Assembly (NCBI GenBank): GCA_958510875.1
Contig: OY294067.1
Location: 259,595,736 to 259,659,735, forward strand
Reading direction: 5' to 3'
DNA length: 64,000 nt
From: Endomychus coccineus
Lineage: Eukaryota; Arthropoda; Insecta; Coleoptera; Endomychidae
Below are positions 1 through 12,590 of this stretch, in pieces; within the stretch, counting starts at the first letter, position 1, and each line of letters begins with the position of its first letter. The position numbers were made by a program, and so were the translations under genes. The notes beneath the pieces are model-generated. The model made no database searches and was not told where the DNA came from. It saw only the letters and a program-made list of their open reading frames with translations.

Positions 1-337
1 AAACTATCGTCTGAAAAAATTGATGAGAATATACCTTATAAGGAACATAACTGTATACCGAACTTCGATTATATTATCTAGTTCATCAAATCAATCATGA
101 AAGTAAATCTATTGCAATACCTACAAGAAGTGTGTAATCCTGCAATACGGACTGGAGGTTATGCGAAATTCCATAATTCCGGAATTCACACAAAAAATAT
201 TCAGATTTTATGAAAACATAATAGCATAGAATATTTATTGATGTTGGAAGCGGTTACTTCCTGATAATTCATCATATTGATATAATACAAACACTTATCA
301 CTCTGTTTTTCAACACTTATATTCGAGAAACACTGAG
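1..337. other. AT-rich DNA, nothing recognised
   Basis: No ORF, repeat or motif that I can support is visible here. Confidence 0.6.
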
Positions 338-430
338 GTGACTATAGTTTCGACAACTTGCGTGTCATTTCCAAAACATATATTAGTATGGTTCTGAAGA
401 TGACATGTTAGTTGTCGAAACTATAGTCAC
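338..430. repeat. 21-bp perfect inverted repeat element
   Basis: Positions 338-358 and 410-430 are exact reverse complements and enclose about 50 bp. Each arm ends in the block that would form the 3' half of a hammerhead motif (GAAA plus a short self-complementary stem III). This matches the opposed-arm design of the larger PLE-related repeats at 43.5 kb and 57.6 kb, although the sequence is different. I infer a relic of a PLE pseudo-LTR junction or a non-autonomous derivative. Confidence 0.7.
394..428 (+). ncRNA. Degenerate hammerhead ribozyme-like motif (type A)
   Basis: The core CTGAAGA (394-400) matches the CUGANGA consensus. It is followed by a stem II with a 4-bp GACA/TGTC helix (402-405 with 413-416), then GAAA (417-420), a minimal stem III (ACT, AT loop, AGT) and the U-H dinucleotide T427-C428. 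The proximal stem I pairing expected around it is not visible, so this is probably an inactive relic. The opposing arm (minus strand, 338-372) keeps GAAA but has lost the CUGANGA core. Confidence 0.45.
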
Positions 431-1799
431 GTTAGTTAGAATATGTTTTATTTGACGCTGGTAAAGATTCTCACTTATCAATGATATGACTTTTTCTTTG
501 TATTTTGGTTCTTCAATACTACTAAATATAAAATACGTTTTATTCTTTTTTATCGTTTCTATATTTTATTCATATCTTTATCAAAAATTGTTTTGTTAAT
601 TATTGTTTCCATGTAATTCAGAGAAGAATAAATGACTTTGATTAATGAAATGCTTCTGCAGCAAGTAAAACCCAATTAAAACTGCAGTAAACTTTGGATC
701 AGTTGAGTAAATATGGCTAATTATTAAATTGATCTACTTAAAATGGATTGAATCTGGTTAATTAAATAGCAAAGATATAATTCTACGATTTACAAATCTA
801 AATATAGTTATCATTATTTTATGAATTACTTATTCTATGATTTGAATTTCATTTCTGTTACAATAATATCTAATCAAGCTTAAGATAGCTTTATGGCATT
901 TTTATTTTAAAACTGTCACTGTGATAAATGTAACAATGTCAGATAATACATCAACTTTCTCGGTTGACTTAAATAGACAACAGAAAGTGGTTATTCAAAA
1001 TTTCTGAATTTGGTTAAGCTTGAATCAGATTATTATAAAGTTTCGAAATTAGAATCAATTTTATATTAATACAATTTTTTTTTTTAATTTGGATACTTTC
1101 TAATATTAAACGTTTATCATTATTTTTCTCAACATTCAAAATGTTTGTATTATTGTAGTCAAATGAATGGTTTTTGTTTTTTATATGTTTTCTAAGTATT
1201 TTTCGTGTTAATATGACCTACTCAAGAATTTATATCTAATATCTGGTTCAAGCATCATTATCATAATTATGTTTGGTGTAAATATTGCAATTGCTGCAAA
1301 TATTGGGTGGGTTCATACTGTTTCGTAGGAATTGCTCTTAGCCATTTTATCCTCAATTCATCTTCCTTAGGGAAGACAAAAATCTTTCTTTAAAGCAGAT
1401 TTGACTTATGTGCTGCAACACTACAATATCCAAGAATGATTATAGTATAACCCTACTTACAAAAACAAAACAATTAATTATCACAATACACCAGTTTTAT
1501 CAAATCCACGCACTATTTTTGATATAATACACTTCACCAAATTGGAAAGTTCGCAAAACTATGGCCGCTTAGAGATATTGAGCGAAATGGGTAAAGTATG
1601 CCGCTTAATTACCATACTTTAACATATCACCATGCCAGACATATAATGTCATGACACTATACAGTGTTGCCACCTTCAGCGTTGTTTCTGGCTAGTACAG
1701 AGTCGGCTGTGACCAGACAGTTTCTGTTTGACGCTTGAGTAAAACCTTCTTTATTCGAGTATAGGATGAATAGTCTCAAAGGTATTGGTTCTTGGTCCT
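431..1799. other. AT-rich DNA without a visible gene
   Basis: Only short AT-biased runs and chance ORFs are visible. Confidence 0.55.
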
Positions 1800-2640
1800 T
1801 ATTCGAATTGGCAAACCTATGCTTGTTCACCCATTTTCAGATAATACAGAATGATGCAAATCCTAAAACATAGATATCCACCTTCTGTAGTGAAGCAATC
1901 TGTTGTTGTATATCCTTGTAGGTACTCAGGCTTTCCACCTCCACTCCCTCGTACCTTAAAAGTAGACTGATATATAGAGGAAGTTTGCATGACTGCTGCA
2001 TACGTCATACTTACAATTATACTTGCCTAAATTTCGTCTTGCTTGGTCAAATAGATGTTTCACCTACAATGCAGTTAAAATATATAATTTCTATACCCCC
2101 TACGTTCAAAACAATTTCAGAAAGTTTTCTCAAGAGAAAGCTTCAATCATTGCTACTGGACAAAAGGAACAATTGGCTGTATCAGTTTGTGAAGTATTTT
2201 ATTTACTATTGCATAAATCTTTTCCTTTTCTCTGAAACAAACTTTAAATTAGCATTTTTTCCCTTTTTTCTTTGTAGTTTAAAATTCGATAAGCAAGATT
2301 TTACTTTCTTTCAAGTCTTGTTCTGTATTTTGTTTTTGTAAGAGGTTAAGTATGAGTAGTATAAACTTCGCCTCTCTCTTTCTCACATTGTATTTTTTCA
2401 TGTAGGACAATCCTATAGAGTTTCTGTATTTATTTGCTCCTCGAAGACACCTACAAATGATCGCAAAATTTCCGCCTAAGAGATGATGGAATTCTTCTGT
2501 TGGATAAAATATCTTATTGAATCTTATTTGAATTGGCAAACCTATGATTGCTTACCTATTTTCAGATGATGCAGAATGAAGCAAATCCTATAAACATAGA
2601 TCACCACCTTCTGTAGTGAAGCAATCTGTTGTATATCCTT
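1800..2640. repeat. Dispersed direct repeat (module A, two copies; module B)
   Basis: A block of about 118 bp at 1800-1917 recurs with high similarity at 2522-2640 in the same orientation. A second module at 2405-2517, immediately left of the second A copy, recurs at 2729-2835. The order A...B-A...B suggests segmental duplication, or remnants of one repeat family with modular structure. No coding potential is convincing: the short ORFs at 1985-2341 and 1817-2008 end within the repeats. Confidence 0.6.
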
Positions 2641-2728
2641 CTACTTTATAGGGTTTTGCCAACTACATTAAGAAATCTCCATTAAGAGAAATGTTAGGCA
2701 TGTTCAAATCTAATTCGATTCATGTACA

Positions 2729-2835
2729 GGGACAATCCGATAAGGTATCTGTATTTATTTGCTCCTCGACAACGCTTTCGAATGATCACAAATTTTTCTG
2801 AGAGATGATGAAATTCTTCTGTTGAATAGAAGATA
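2729..2835. repeat. Second copy of module B
   Basis: Similar along its length to 2405-2517, including a shared stretch around TATTTATTTGCTCCTCGA. Small indels show it is an old duplication. Confidence 0.55.
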
Positions 2836-4399
2836 GAATCATTCTAATGAAGAATTTCCTCCCTGTTCACATATTTTCAAAAATGATTAAGGTTTTTTAT
2901 TTTCGAAAATTAAAATTTCAATTATATTATTATGAGTTTTTCGATTTTGAACGATTTCAATGGGTTGAGATATTACATGGAATGCATTAGCATATAATTG
3001 ATGGTTTGATACAAGAATTCATCAAGAAATATTATTCATCGTATCACAGTCTAATAAATTTCGATATCTTTAGAATGTGTCATTCATAATTTCGTATCCA
3101 AGAACTGATGAATAGGGTGAATTTCAGGTTAATAGGTTAGAAAAACACCCCGGTTAAGAATAATTATACGTCCTGAATGTAATTAAGTTCATTATTCTGT
3201 TCGTGTAGGTCGTGAGCACAACTGTTGCTCGATTGTAGCTTTAATTTATGGATTCGTTTACAGAAGACAAATTAGCATCCAGTTCTTTAACCTAATTTAC
3301 AACGCATTAATTTTATTTCAGTTGCTTGTGCGAGAAAGAATTTTCAGCGCACGGACTATTTTATCACTTACTCTGTTTTATCTTTTCAAGAACGTAGTTA
3401 TATAAATTGTCCACACTTCCTATCAGATTGCCAAAACTGTTAAATAACTGGATGGTCATATAGAATACCCCATGCCTGATGTACGTGAGTTCCCTTATAG
3501 ATGGTAACCAATTCTCTGTACACAACAAGGTCTGAACGCTGAGTACAAATACAGTGTGAAGCCATCAACTAGAGGCTTGGAGAACAGATGTGGTATACGA
3601 CAGTATTGTCTTAATTGTCTTAATGACTCGTAGCCGGGTTTGAGTATGACGATAAATTTTAGAATTGAACAGAGTTTTTACTCTTTCTTTTGGAAAATTA
3701 TATGTTGCACTTCAAAATACAACATGGACGTATATTTGTTGATAGTGATTATTACATTGCACAATTTAAATGAACAACTATAAATGGATATGATTTAACG
3801 GAATATATGTATCAATCTAATTAAAGACATTATACCACAAGTACTGGATAATTTGTTAAAATACTCTATTTTCGTTCCAACGAAACTCAAAATTTTCAAC
3901 AAAAACATGTATTTTTTAAATATTATCCGATGAAATTTGATGATGAGTTCCTCATAGGGTTTTATCGTATTTAAAGGTAACTGAATAGGTTGCAAAAAGG
4001 AATTCTCCAAAATCATTAATTTTTAATAAAAGTCCCAAACAATTACCCTTTCATTTCTAAAAGACCTGTTGTTGGACGTACAAATGAGAAAAATGAACTT
4101 ATGTTATGTGTAGTGCTATCGACAGCGAGACAAGAGCGGGAGTTGACTCGCTCTCGCTGCGGATAAGCAACTCTCGCTCTTACACTCGTACTCAATGAGA
4201 ACAAGAGCGAGAAGTTATCAGTACTCGTTCCTGTTTTCGTTACTTTCGTTCTCGCTTAACAACAAGTGGTAATACCTCTTGTTATTATCTGCATGTACTC
4301 GGCATTTCATGACATCCAAGCATGCAGCAGCTCTTTGCCTAGTGAGGTCTTGCCCTATGCCTCTAACCTTCAAACCTTAAGGAAAAATTCCAAGAATAA
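2836..4399. other. No gene seen; GC-richer stretch at 4.1-4.25 kb
   Basis: Mostly AT-rich. From 4120 to 4255 there is a GC-richer tract with repeated GAGCGAG-like words on both strands. It resembles the non-satellite insert at 4.56-4.93 kb and probably belongs to the decayed margin of the satellite region. Confidence 0.45.
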
Positions 4400-5289
4400 G
4401 GGTGTGCATGGTTAGTGCTCTAAACTACAATTGAAACATCCAGATCTTAATTTAGAAAGTAATGAATTTCAAAAAGTAAGCTATAGAAATGTTATATTTT
4501 TCATAATCCAATGAGCCGATGAGTCGAGACCACGGTCGTATACACAGGTCTGGAAACTCCATAGTTGACTTGGGTCTCTTACGGGTCGCCTAACTCGTAG
4601 TTCCTCGCTCAGCCACCAGCTAGCGCTTGGATCACGAAGTGGTAAAACGATTTCTATCCGGAATCGCCAGTATCCACTTTTTTCGCATTTCCGCATCTTT
4701 CGGCACTTTAGAAACAGAAGTTTCTTGCCTTACACTTTTGTACCCCGTTTTGCATTTCGGCACAATGCACGATTTCGTAATTTGTTTCTAAAAACGCAGG
4801 TATTCCTTGTGTTGACAAGTCAACTGACAGTTGTCAGAAAATTCTCCTACGTGACGACTTTTGGTACTACGGGCCAGTCGACGCTTAGCGGACTCACTGC
4901 TCACATAGGAAACAACCTCGAGTGTACTCTTGTCTCGGGTCTTGCTCTCATGGAAAGCACTAATTACCAGATACGATTTGGAAGGTATCTACAGAATTTT
5001 TCAAGAAAAAGATGTGAATGGTTAGTGCTCTAAACTACAATTGAAATGTCCAGATCTTAATTTAGAAACTAATGAATTTCAAAAAGTAAGCTATAAATAT
5101 GTTGTATTTTTCATAAGCCAATGAGCCGATGAGTCGAGACCAATATACAGTACCGAAAGTTCTACTTGAAATTTACTCGTTTTCGCTAAAGCTGGTATAC
5201 TCCCGTCTCGAGTCTCCCTCTCATGCAAAGCACTAGTTAACAGACACGACTTGAAAGATATCTACAGAATTTCTCTAGAACAAATATAT
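4400..5289. repeat. Diverged margin of the 287-bp satellite
   Basis: Two decayed monomers are recognisable by the conserved word TGAGCCG at 4512 and 5122. The first carries about 320 bp of extra sequence (roughly 4540-4900), which yields a chance ORF at 4725-5033. These monomers differ from the core at many positions, as expected for array edges that escape homogenisation by unequal exchange. Confidence 0.8.
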
Positions 5290-8200
5290 TTGTTTATTAC
5301 ATGCGTGTGCATGGTTAGTGCTCGAAACTCCAAGTTAAACGTCCAGAACATAATTCAAAAAGTAATGAAATTCAAAAAGTAAGCTGTAGATATGTTATTT
5401 TTTCATAATCCAATGAGCCGTTGAGTCAAAAAGGACAACTGTACCAACAGTTCTGCTTGAAATTGACTCGTTCTAAAGCTGGTATACTCCCGTCTCGAGT
5501 CTCCCTCTCATGCAAAGCACTAGTTAACAGACACGACTTGAAAGATATCTACAGAATTTCTCTAGAACAAATATATTTGTTTATTACATGCGTGTGCATG
5601 GTTAGTGCTCGAAACTCCAAGTTAAACGTCCAGATCATAATTCAAAAAGTAATGAAATTCAAAAAGTAAGCTGTAGATATGTTATTTTTTCATAATCCAA
5701 TGAGCCGGTGAGTCGAAAAGGACAACTGTACCAACAGTTCTGCTTGAAATTGACTCGTTCTAAAGCTGGTATACTCCCGTCTCGAGTCTCCCTCTCATGC
5801 AAAGCACTAGTTAACAGACACGACTTGAAAGATATCTACAGAATTTCTCTAGAACAAATATATTTGTTTATTACATGCGTGTGCATGGTTAGTGCTCGAA
5901 ACTCCAAGTTAAACGTCCAGATCCCAATTCAAAAAGTAATGAAATTCAAAAAGTAAGCTGTAGATATGTTATTTTTTCATAATCCAGTGAGCCGGTGAGT
6001 CGAAAAGGACAACTGTACCAACAGTTCTGCTTGAAATTGACTCGTTCTAAAGCTGGTATACTCCCGTCTCGAGTCTCCCTCTCATGCAAAGCACTAGTTA
6101 ACAGACACGACTTGAAAGATATCTACAGAATTTCTCTAGAACAAATATATTTGTTTATTACATGCGTGTGCATGGTTAGTGCTCGAAACTCCAAGTTAAA
6201 CGTCCAGATCATAATTCAAAAAGTAATGAAATTCAAAAAGTAAGCTGTAGATATGTTATTTTTTCATAATCCAATGAGCCGGTGAGTCGAAAAGGACAAC
6301 TGTACCAACAGTTCTGCTTGAAATTGACTCGTTCTAAAGCTGGTATACTACCGTCTCGAGTCTCCCTCTCATGCAAAGCACTAGTTAACAGACACGACTT
6401 GAAAGATATCTACAGAATTTCTCTAGAACAAATATATTTGTTTATTACATGCGTGTGCATGGTTAGTGCTCGAAACTCCAAGTTAAAAGTCCAGATCGTA
6501 ATTCAAAAAGTAATGAAATTCAAAAAGTAAGCTGTAGATATGTTATTTTTCCATAATCCATAATCCATAATCATGAGCCGGTGAGTCGAAAAGGACAAAT
6601 GTACCAACAGTTCTGCTTGAAATTGACTCGTTCTAAAGCTGGTATACTCCCGCCTCGAGTCTCCCTCTCATGCAAAGCACTAGTTAACAGACACGACTTG
6701 AAAGATATCTACAGAATTTCTCTAGAACAAATATATTTGTTTATTACATGCGTGTGCATGGTTAGTGCTCGAAACTCCAAGTTAAACGTCCAGATCATAA
6801 TTCAAAAAGTAATGAAATTCAAAAAGTAAGCTGTAGATATGTTATTTTTTCATAATCCAATGAGCCGGTGAGTCGAAAAGGACAACTGTACCAACAGTTC
6901 TGCTTGAAATTGACTCGTTCTAAAGCTGGTATACTCCCGTCTCGAGTCTCCCTCTCATGCAAAGCACTAGTTAACAGACACGACTTGGAAGATATCTACA
7001 GAATTTCTCTAGAACAAATATATTTGTTTATTACATGCGTGTGCATGGTTAGTGCTCGAAATTCCAAGTTAAATGTCCAGATCATAATTCAAAAAGTAAT
7101 GAAATTCAAAAAGTAAGCTGTAGATATGTTATTTTTTCATAATCCAATGAGCCGGTGAGTCGAAAAGGACAACTGTACCAACAGTTCTGCTTGAAATTGA
7201 CTCGTTCTAAAGCTGGTATACTCCCGTCTCGAGTCTCCCTCTCATGCAAAGCACTAGTTAACAGACACGACTTGAAAGATATCTACAGAATTTCGCTAGA
7301 ACAAATATATTTGTTTATTACATGCGTGTGCATGGTTAGTGCTCGAAACTCCAAGTTAAACGTCCAGATCGTAATTCAAAAAGTAATGAAATTCAAAAAG
7401 TAAGCTGTAGATATGTTATTTTTTCATAATCCAATGAGCCGGTGAGTCGAAAAGGACAAATGTACCAACAGTTCTGCTTGAAATTGACTCGTTCTAAAGC
7501 TGGTATACTCCCGCCTCGAGTCTCCCTCTCATGCAAAGCACTAGTTAACAGACACGACTTGAAAGATATCTACAGAATTTCTCTAGAACAAATATATTTG
7601 TTTATTACATGCGTGTGCATGGTTAGTGCTCGAAACTCCAAGTTAAACGTCCAGATCATAATTCAAAAAGTAATGAAATTCAAAAAGTAAGCTGTAGATA
7701 TGTTATTTTTTCATAATCCAATGAGCCGGTGAGTCGAAAAGGACAACTGTACCAACAGTTCTGCTTGAAATTGACTCGTTCTAAAGCTGGTATACTCCCG
7801 TCTCGAGTCTCCCTCTCATGCAAAGCACTAGTTAACAGACACGACTTGAAAGATATCTACAGAATTTCTCTAGAACAAATATATTTGTTTATTACATGCG
7901 TGTGCATGGTTAGTGCTCGAAACTCCAAGTTAAACGTCCAGATCCCAATTCAAAAAGTAAGCTGTAGATATGTTATTTTTTCATAATCCAATGAGCCGGT
8001 GAGTCGAAAAGGACAACTGTACCAACAGTTCTGCTTGAAATTGACTCGTTCTAAAGCTGGTATACTCCCGTCTCGAGTCTCCCTCTCATGCAAAGCACTA
8101 GTTAACAGACACGACTTGAAAGATATCTACAGAATTTCTCTAGAACAAATATATTTGTTTATTACATGCGTGTGCATGGTTAGTGCTCGAAACTCCAAGT

Positions 8201-8340
8201 TAAACGTCCAGATCATAATTCAAAAAGTAATGAAATTCAAAAAGTAAGCTGTAGATATGTTATTTTTTCATAATCCAATGAGCCGGTGAGTCGAAAAGGA
8301 CAACTGTACCAACAGTTCTGCTTGAAATTGACTCGTTCTC
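5290..8340. repeat. 287-bp satellite array, homogeneous core
   Basis: The word TGAGCCG recurs at 5414, 5701, 5988, 6275, 6574, 6861, 7148, 7435, 7722, 7992 and 8279, giving a period of 287 bp. Two exceptions are a 299-bp unit (12-bp expansion of a CATAATC run near 6550) and a 270-bp unit (17-bp deletion near 7950). Monomers differ by only a few substitutions. Each contains an 82-codon ORF starting at GTG, but 287 is not divisible by 3, each ORF stops inside its monomer, and no ATG is conserved as a start. I treat these as non-coding. The array ends in a partial, diverged unit at about 8280-8400. Confidence 0.95.
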
Positions 8341-8399
8341 GCTAAAACTAGTGTACTCCCACTTCGGGTCTGAATATCATGCAAAGCACTAGTTTTCAG

Positions 8400-10326
8400 A
8401 TACGTTTGAAAGAATATTAGGAACATTCCAAAATTTTCTGATCCGAGCCCAACAAGTCTCATCGTTGGATTCCGTTCTTCATAATGGTTAATAAAACTTA
8501 ACCGAAGTCCGCAGTAATTGAAGTTTGACGTAATTGATGCTGAGTTCAATGAAGTTTCGTGTACCACATTTGCTACGATATAATGACGATAAGAATAATG
8601 AATATCACGAAGCGGAGAGTTATGCACCTACGCACGTGAATCTAGGATTTCCACGAATAAATGTAATATGATATGAATATTTCACAAATTTAATCTGAAA
8701 TCTGAAGGAGAAATCTAATAAAATTTATTCAATAGCAATAATTCAAAAGCAATGAATTCGTCAGGCATGATGCGATGACAGGGTAGGATATTTATCATCT
8801 ATCGAGTTTCTTTAGAAAAGTGATATTATATGAATTTTCTTATGAGGGACCAGCTTCGGAGCCACATTTTACAGATGTCTCATTCTAAATCCCTATGACT
8901 CAAAAATAATTCTAGAAACAAGGAAAGACACTACTGATGTGATATCTTTGAATAGAATATGTGCTTCCAAGTTGATTGATCCAGTTCAAGAACATATTAC
9001 GTTAACATGTTCAGCTAACACATTTCGCCGTGATGTATAAACACAATAATAATATAACGTGGACAAAAAATAATAGCTATTGGGAAATGATAAGGAAAAA
9101 GGCTTCTCATCTTCTATAATACATGAGGAAATGTTTTATTTTCATGGACACACACATATGAAAAGTCTTAAGTGAAAATACCCATTGTATATTTGGACAA
9201 GTCTCCTAGGGAGCTTCAACATTATATTAGCTAACGACGCACAAGGAAGCCGGAAATAAAAATGGAACGTGCAGAAATATGAACCAAATAGAACACGAAA
9301 ACATTTTCAATCGCGCTGAATTTAATCTCGACCAAGAATATATTTCTTGCTATCGTTTGCGAGGAGCGGTTTTGTCGCCTTCCTCCTTACATTTGCAATT
9401 CGCATACTTTAGGAAATCAAAGTTTTATCTACTTGTGCCTTAAATATAATAAGACGTAAGGTAACATCACAAGTTTTGTCATATACATGATATTTTCAGT
9501 CATGTTGAAACACATTCGCAAAATGTTACATGAAAATTTTCATTTGGCAGAACCATAACCAATTCGGTTCAATTTTAATGTTGATGATAAACTTGCTTGT
9601 TACAATAATCAAACAGAACAGTGAAACCTGATGTGGATAAATATTCTAGCGTATATTTTAATTAAAGAAGTTGCCATAGGACAAATGGATCATCAGCTAC
9701 GTTTAATGAAAACCTAAATGAATGCTGTATCATTAATCACGAAAACCCTTTATTATATCAAAAAATTAAGAAATATGGAATCATTGTACTCAGTTGTGGT
9801 GAAGCAATATTTTTTTCTTGTATAGTGAATAAATCTTATACAGAATAATCAACTCTTCCGTAGTTTTCCGTGTTCTGACTGGATTAACTTATAGCACCAA
9901 CAAGCCCTTCACATTAAATCACGATAATTCCTCTAATTTATCAATTATTTCGCGTAGGCCAGGGAAAAAGTAAATCCAGATTTTTGAATAGCTTATGAAT
10001 ACTTATCTCCGAATATTCAATTTTGAAAAGGAAAATTTCCATGAGAATGCTGTTTTCGACTTGGTTGTAACTATTATTGAATAGTTTCTTCTTAATTCAT
10101 CAAAATAATCAAAAATGTTTCTAGACTAGCTTATGAATAATACTCACCCTCTATAGAGTATCACGCATGGAGGTATCCTATAAGGAAAATTAACATATAT
10201 TACAACATACAGATTCGGTAATATCACAATATCTTAAATTATTTCAAATCATATTATATACATATTTTATGTAAGTTGAGTAAATTTACTAGATTTAACT
10301 AATGGTTGTTATACTATAGGAATCAA
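8400..10326. other. No gene seen
   Basis: AT-rich sequence without a convincing ORF, repeat or RNA gene. Confidence 0.55.
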
Positions 10327-10693
10327 AGTCAAAGTATAAAGGTCTGTAGAGCCTCCCTTCTACTCTTTTTAAAATTTGAGTGCAAGCTGATTGGTCGTTT
10401 ATTTCGCGGAAATGTCGCGCTCTTGAATTTGAATTTAAAATCATTATGTTTAAGCTTTCTTCTTAAAATAAAAATATATACATTGATAAATAATATATTA
10501 GGTAAGTACTCTACAACTTATAGTTTTATAGTCGAAGAATAACGTAAAAGCATAGGAGAAATATTATTTTACGTGAAACGGGGATGCGACCTTTCACCAA
10601 TGAGAGCAAGGCGGTGATTGGAGGAGACTGGTGACGTCACCCGGCACGAGAAACGATGATAGGGAGGCTCCATTAGACCTTCATACTTTGACT
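10327..10693. mobile_element. MITE-like element with 33-bp terminal inverted repeats
   Basis: Terminal segments 10327-10358 and 10661-10693 are imperfect reverse complements, both sharing AGTCAAAGTAT...GCCTCCCT. The 367-bp interior has no coding capacity but is locally GC-rich, with a GTGACGTCAC word near 10632. The structure fits a short non-autonomous DNA transposon. No clear target-site duplication is visible, so the superfamily is unknown. Confidence 0.65.
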
Positions 10694-10829
10694 ATGATAA
10701 GAACTATGAATAATTCTTCGGAAATAATAGCTGGACTATTGATAAGCAAGTTTTTTTCATACTTTGACCACACGTGAGGGAAACCTATAATATTCGAGAC
10801 CCATCGTGTGAGCCAGTGGTGGAATGTTG

Positions 10830-11790
10830 GGAGAGGAGAGAGGCTTTCGAATTTTTCTTGAAGGTTTGGAGGTTATATCGCTGTTCGATAGAAAAATGAA
10901 GTCTGGTTCGAATAAGTTAGGCAGGTCTCGAACTTGAAGGGGTAACTAGTCTGGTCCACCTATCAGGAATCCCTCGTGATGAAACGAAAGACGAAATTTC
11001 TGATGAACACCGACCATGGAAATATCCACAGAAAACGGGAGATATCTCCCACCTTTATACGATGTTCTAGAGAGTTCAATGAACTCGTAAGTGTGACATC
11101 ACCTATCTGACGGATATCTCTCGTCTGGGTAGGATTGAAGAGCTTCAGCATATGTTTGGAAGCCAAACGGCAAACATGTGAACATTACTCCGGAACAGGT
11201 CAAATCTGTGCTTTGTAGATTATGAGGAGCTGCTGGGATGTAAAGAATATCTTCGCACGGAATAGAAAAACAAGTTTTTGTTAAGCGGTTTTCGCAATAG
11301 ACCTCACAAGATCATCCAATGAGAGGTTGCTGTTGATGATGATCCCGAGAATGGATATGGATGACTCCATAGGAATAGTTGTACCTGATATCATCACATT
11401 ATGGATTGTAGGATCCGCCCTCCTGGAAAAGACCTAGGGTTGAGTTTTGGTTGCATTAAACTCTACTAGATCATCTGATCTCATCTCAAAATATTTGCCA
11501 GATGTCCATTAATTGCGTCAACCCGTTTATTTCTGAGTCCTCTGGCTTCATTGGATGGTATGTGAGCTCTAGATGAGAAAGCGGTATGAGGTATACCATC
11601 ATCTGCAAAGCTGTGGACAGGATAGGTGGTCACTTCCAGCAGATCTCTTTTATGGCGCAGAAATAAAGTTAGTGCCAAAACAGGTCCCTGTGGAACGTTG
11701 ATAACCATTGTATCGGGAGATACTCGATCCACCACCACATGAAGTGATCTATTTGTGAGAAAACTTGAGGGTCAGCTGCAAATCATATGA
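10830..11790 (-). pseudogene. Degraded non-LTR retrotransposon reverse transcriptase
   Basis: Read on the minus strand, 11738-11481 encodes RT motifs in the usual order: a VPQG...LTLFL block (compare GVPQGSVLSPTLFL) and a FADD catalytic motif in the context HSFADDG. After a frame-disrupted stretch, 11166-10963 encodes the RT thumb block (DVTLTSSLNSLEHR...). Sequence down to about 10830 keeps the family's C-terminal NLQTFK-like block. A two-residue deletion before VPQG and several frame breaks show it is dead. It is the same family, in the same region, as the copy at 55.39-56.22 kb on the other strand. It belongs to the I/Jockey superfamily; the exact clade is undetermined. Confidence 0.85.
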
Positions 11791-12590
11791 CGGGAGTTCC
11801 CCTAGAAGGTTTTGGTGCCAGACTTAGTGAAATGCTTTGGAGATATGCGATGCTACAGCTGGAGATTCTCCATGTTTTCTAATATCGGACGGTTATCTGA
11901 ATGGGGAGGTATTTCTCTTCCTAAGTGTTTTACTCTAGGAGTAGTAGGTAAGTAGGTTCAACGACATGATGTGCCAATGATTTTTATCTATTATTCTTAG
12001 TAAATATGGGCATTATTGGTGTCATCTATCGGAAAATATAAAAACTGAGTAAGTAGGTATGGAGAAAAGTGATAATTTGGAACAGTTTTATTCTCTTTTA
12101 GTTAGAACGTTATTCTGTATCTTCTTACAGCTAGTTTTATTTGAATACATGATGTTTTTCAATAGTATACAATAACCACAAACACATGAAGAAAAGCAGA
12201 TATTCCGACCTGCTGAGTATCATCAGTAATTCATTATTGATTAGGCATTGAGAGTAGCATGGTATTGTTGGGTAGTTTGACCCATAATAGTTCCAAGATT
12301 ATTACACGGCTCAACACATATTTTAGTACCAGGGAGATTAGGTCTGTTTTTCTTAATTTGATGTGCTGAATCCAGAAATGATTTTCGTTTTGCTCTATCA
12401 GCTATCAGTTGGGACATACTGACACCACTCTCTTAAAATGAGTGGTTATGGCTTATAATAAGAACCAAGTTATTTACAAAAGTTTAATTGTAGGAAAAGA
12501 AAAGTTAACTAGTTTTAAATTCAGAATAATTTAAGTATATTTTAATACATTAAGGATTGAATAAGGTTCGTTTGATCATTTCATCAAGGT
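11791..12590. other. No gene; possible weak PLE pseudo-LTR relic near 12.2 kb
   Basis: Mostly featureless. On the minus strand near 12200-12230 there is a CTGATGA core followed by a stem-like stretch and GGAAT instead of GAAA, a possible decayed hammerhead. I do not call it as a gene. Confidence 0.3.

Noticed and set aside
1985..2341. 118-codon plus ORF in AT-rich DNA
   Set aside because: Composition-driven (rich in F, L and I from T-rich DNA), overlaps an alternative frame and lies between repeat modules.
5421..8247. Ten repeated 82-85 codon ORFs beginning with GTG
   Set aside because: They are one ORF replicated by the 287-bp satellite. The period shifts the frame each time, no ATG start is conserved and each stops within its monomer.
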